DNA of 64,000 nucleotides from Vibrio rumoiensis (lineage in GTDB: Bacteria > Pseudomonadota > Gammaproteobacteria > Enterobacterales > Vibrionaceae). A model generated the notes under the pieces. It did no database searches and was not told the DNA's origin. It was given only the letters and a program-made list of their open reading frames with translations. Location of the stretch: the NCBI RefSeq assembly GCF_002218045.2, contig NZ_AP018685.1:1798001-1862000 (forward strand), read 5' to 3'. This document shows positions 63,895 through 64,000 of this stretch, piece by piece; within the stretch, counting starts at the first letter, position 1; each line of letters opens with the position of its first letter. A program made the position numbers and the translations under genes.

Positions 63895-64000
63895 TTAGAC
63901 TGGGTTATCAATATCAATAAACGTCACATCAAAATTGTGCTCTTGTGCTAACCATTCACCTAGCGCTTTCACACCATAGCGCTCAGTCGCATGATGACCC
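63895..64000 (-). CDS. ybgI: NIF3/YbgI family dinuclear metal protein, C-terminal part (cut by window edge)
   Basis: The last 35 codons of a reverse-strand gene read GHHATERYGVKALGEWLAQ, then EHNFDVTFIDIDNPV and stop TAA at 63897. This matches the C-terminus of NIF3-like proteins such as E. coli YbgI, including the conserved HHATER metal-site His/Glu. The enzyme activity of the family is not settled (GTP cyclohydrolase-like or metal chaperone roles have been proposed). It is convergent with gltA, as in other vibrios from memory. Confidence 0.85.
   Translation of the reverse strand, partial: GHHATERYGVKALGEWLAQEHNFDVTFIDIDNPV

Noticed and set aside
63723..63917. Reverse frame with RETRNEK repeats next to gltA
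   Set aside because: Peptide repeat comes from the 7-bp array, frame overlaps gltA and the terminator; not a gene.

Overview
The window is a stretch of chromosome from a gammaproteobacterium of the Vibrio group. The evidence is gene order (clpX-clpP-tig; mltB-ycgL/minCDE-rnd-fadD-slp-tsaB-yoaA; feoAB next to mepM-znuA/znuCB; sdhCDAB-sucABCD divergent from gltA with a NIF3-family gene beyond), protein sequences close to enteric and vibrio versions, and ERIC-type repeats of the vibrio kind. Almost all of it is dense, conserved housekeeping sequence. The species cannot be fixed from sequence alone.

Layout. 1-2.4 kb: protein quality control (clpX start, clpP, tig). 3.0-9.9 kb: a Pseudomonas-type glucose ABC transporter (gtsABCD) with its two-component system (gltRS), an unusual cargo at this position; an ERIC element lies between gtsC and gtsD. 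10.1-16.8 kb: an accessory stretch with an Arg/Pro/Gly-tailed lipoprotein, a PAS-GAF-GGDEF diguanylate cyclase, a membrane-anchored coiled-coil protein, a second ERIC-like repeat, a tryptophan permease with a near-perfect TrpR operator, a ClpP-fold lipoprotein, a gene remnant, a 9-bp tandem repeat, and a nitric-oxide/anaerobiosis-type hemerythrin gene behind FNR and NsrR boxes. 16.8-19 kb: tRNA-Arg(UCU), folD, and mntP with its yybP-ykoY manganese riboswitch. 19-23.4 kb: an AcrAB-type RND pump. 23.5-38.8 kb: cell-wall, division, RNA-processing, fatty-acid, tRNA-modification, helicase, purine and arginyl-tRNA synthetase genes.

38.8-49.7 kb is a metal region: feoAB (no feoC), then a 646-bp intergenic region holding a candidate small RNA and paired palindromes, a 1155-residue membrane-spanning propeller/AraC regulator, mepM, and the Zur-controlled znuA/znuCB zinc importer. 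49.9-52.3 kb: a secreted GH13 amylase and a small VOC protein. 52.4-64 kb: the TCA block, with ArcA-like boxes in the sdhC/gltA divergent region and a nine-copy 7-bp tandem repeat fused to the gltA terminator.

The most noteworthy items are the candidate intergenic sRNA (about 41.74-41.86 kb), the receiver-less hybrid regulator, the transplanted glucose uptake cluster with a possible three-site operator, and the several legible regulatory sites (TrpR, NsrR, FNR, Zur, Fur, ArcA, Mn riboswitch). No prophage, insertion sequence, CRISPR array or integrase was seen.
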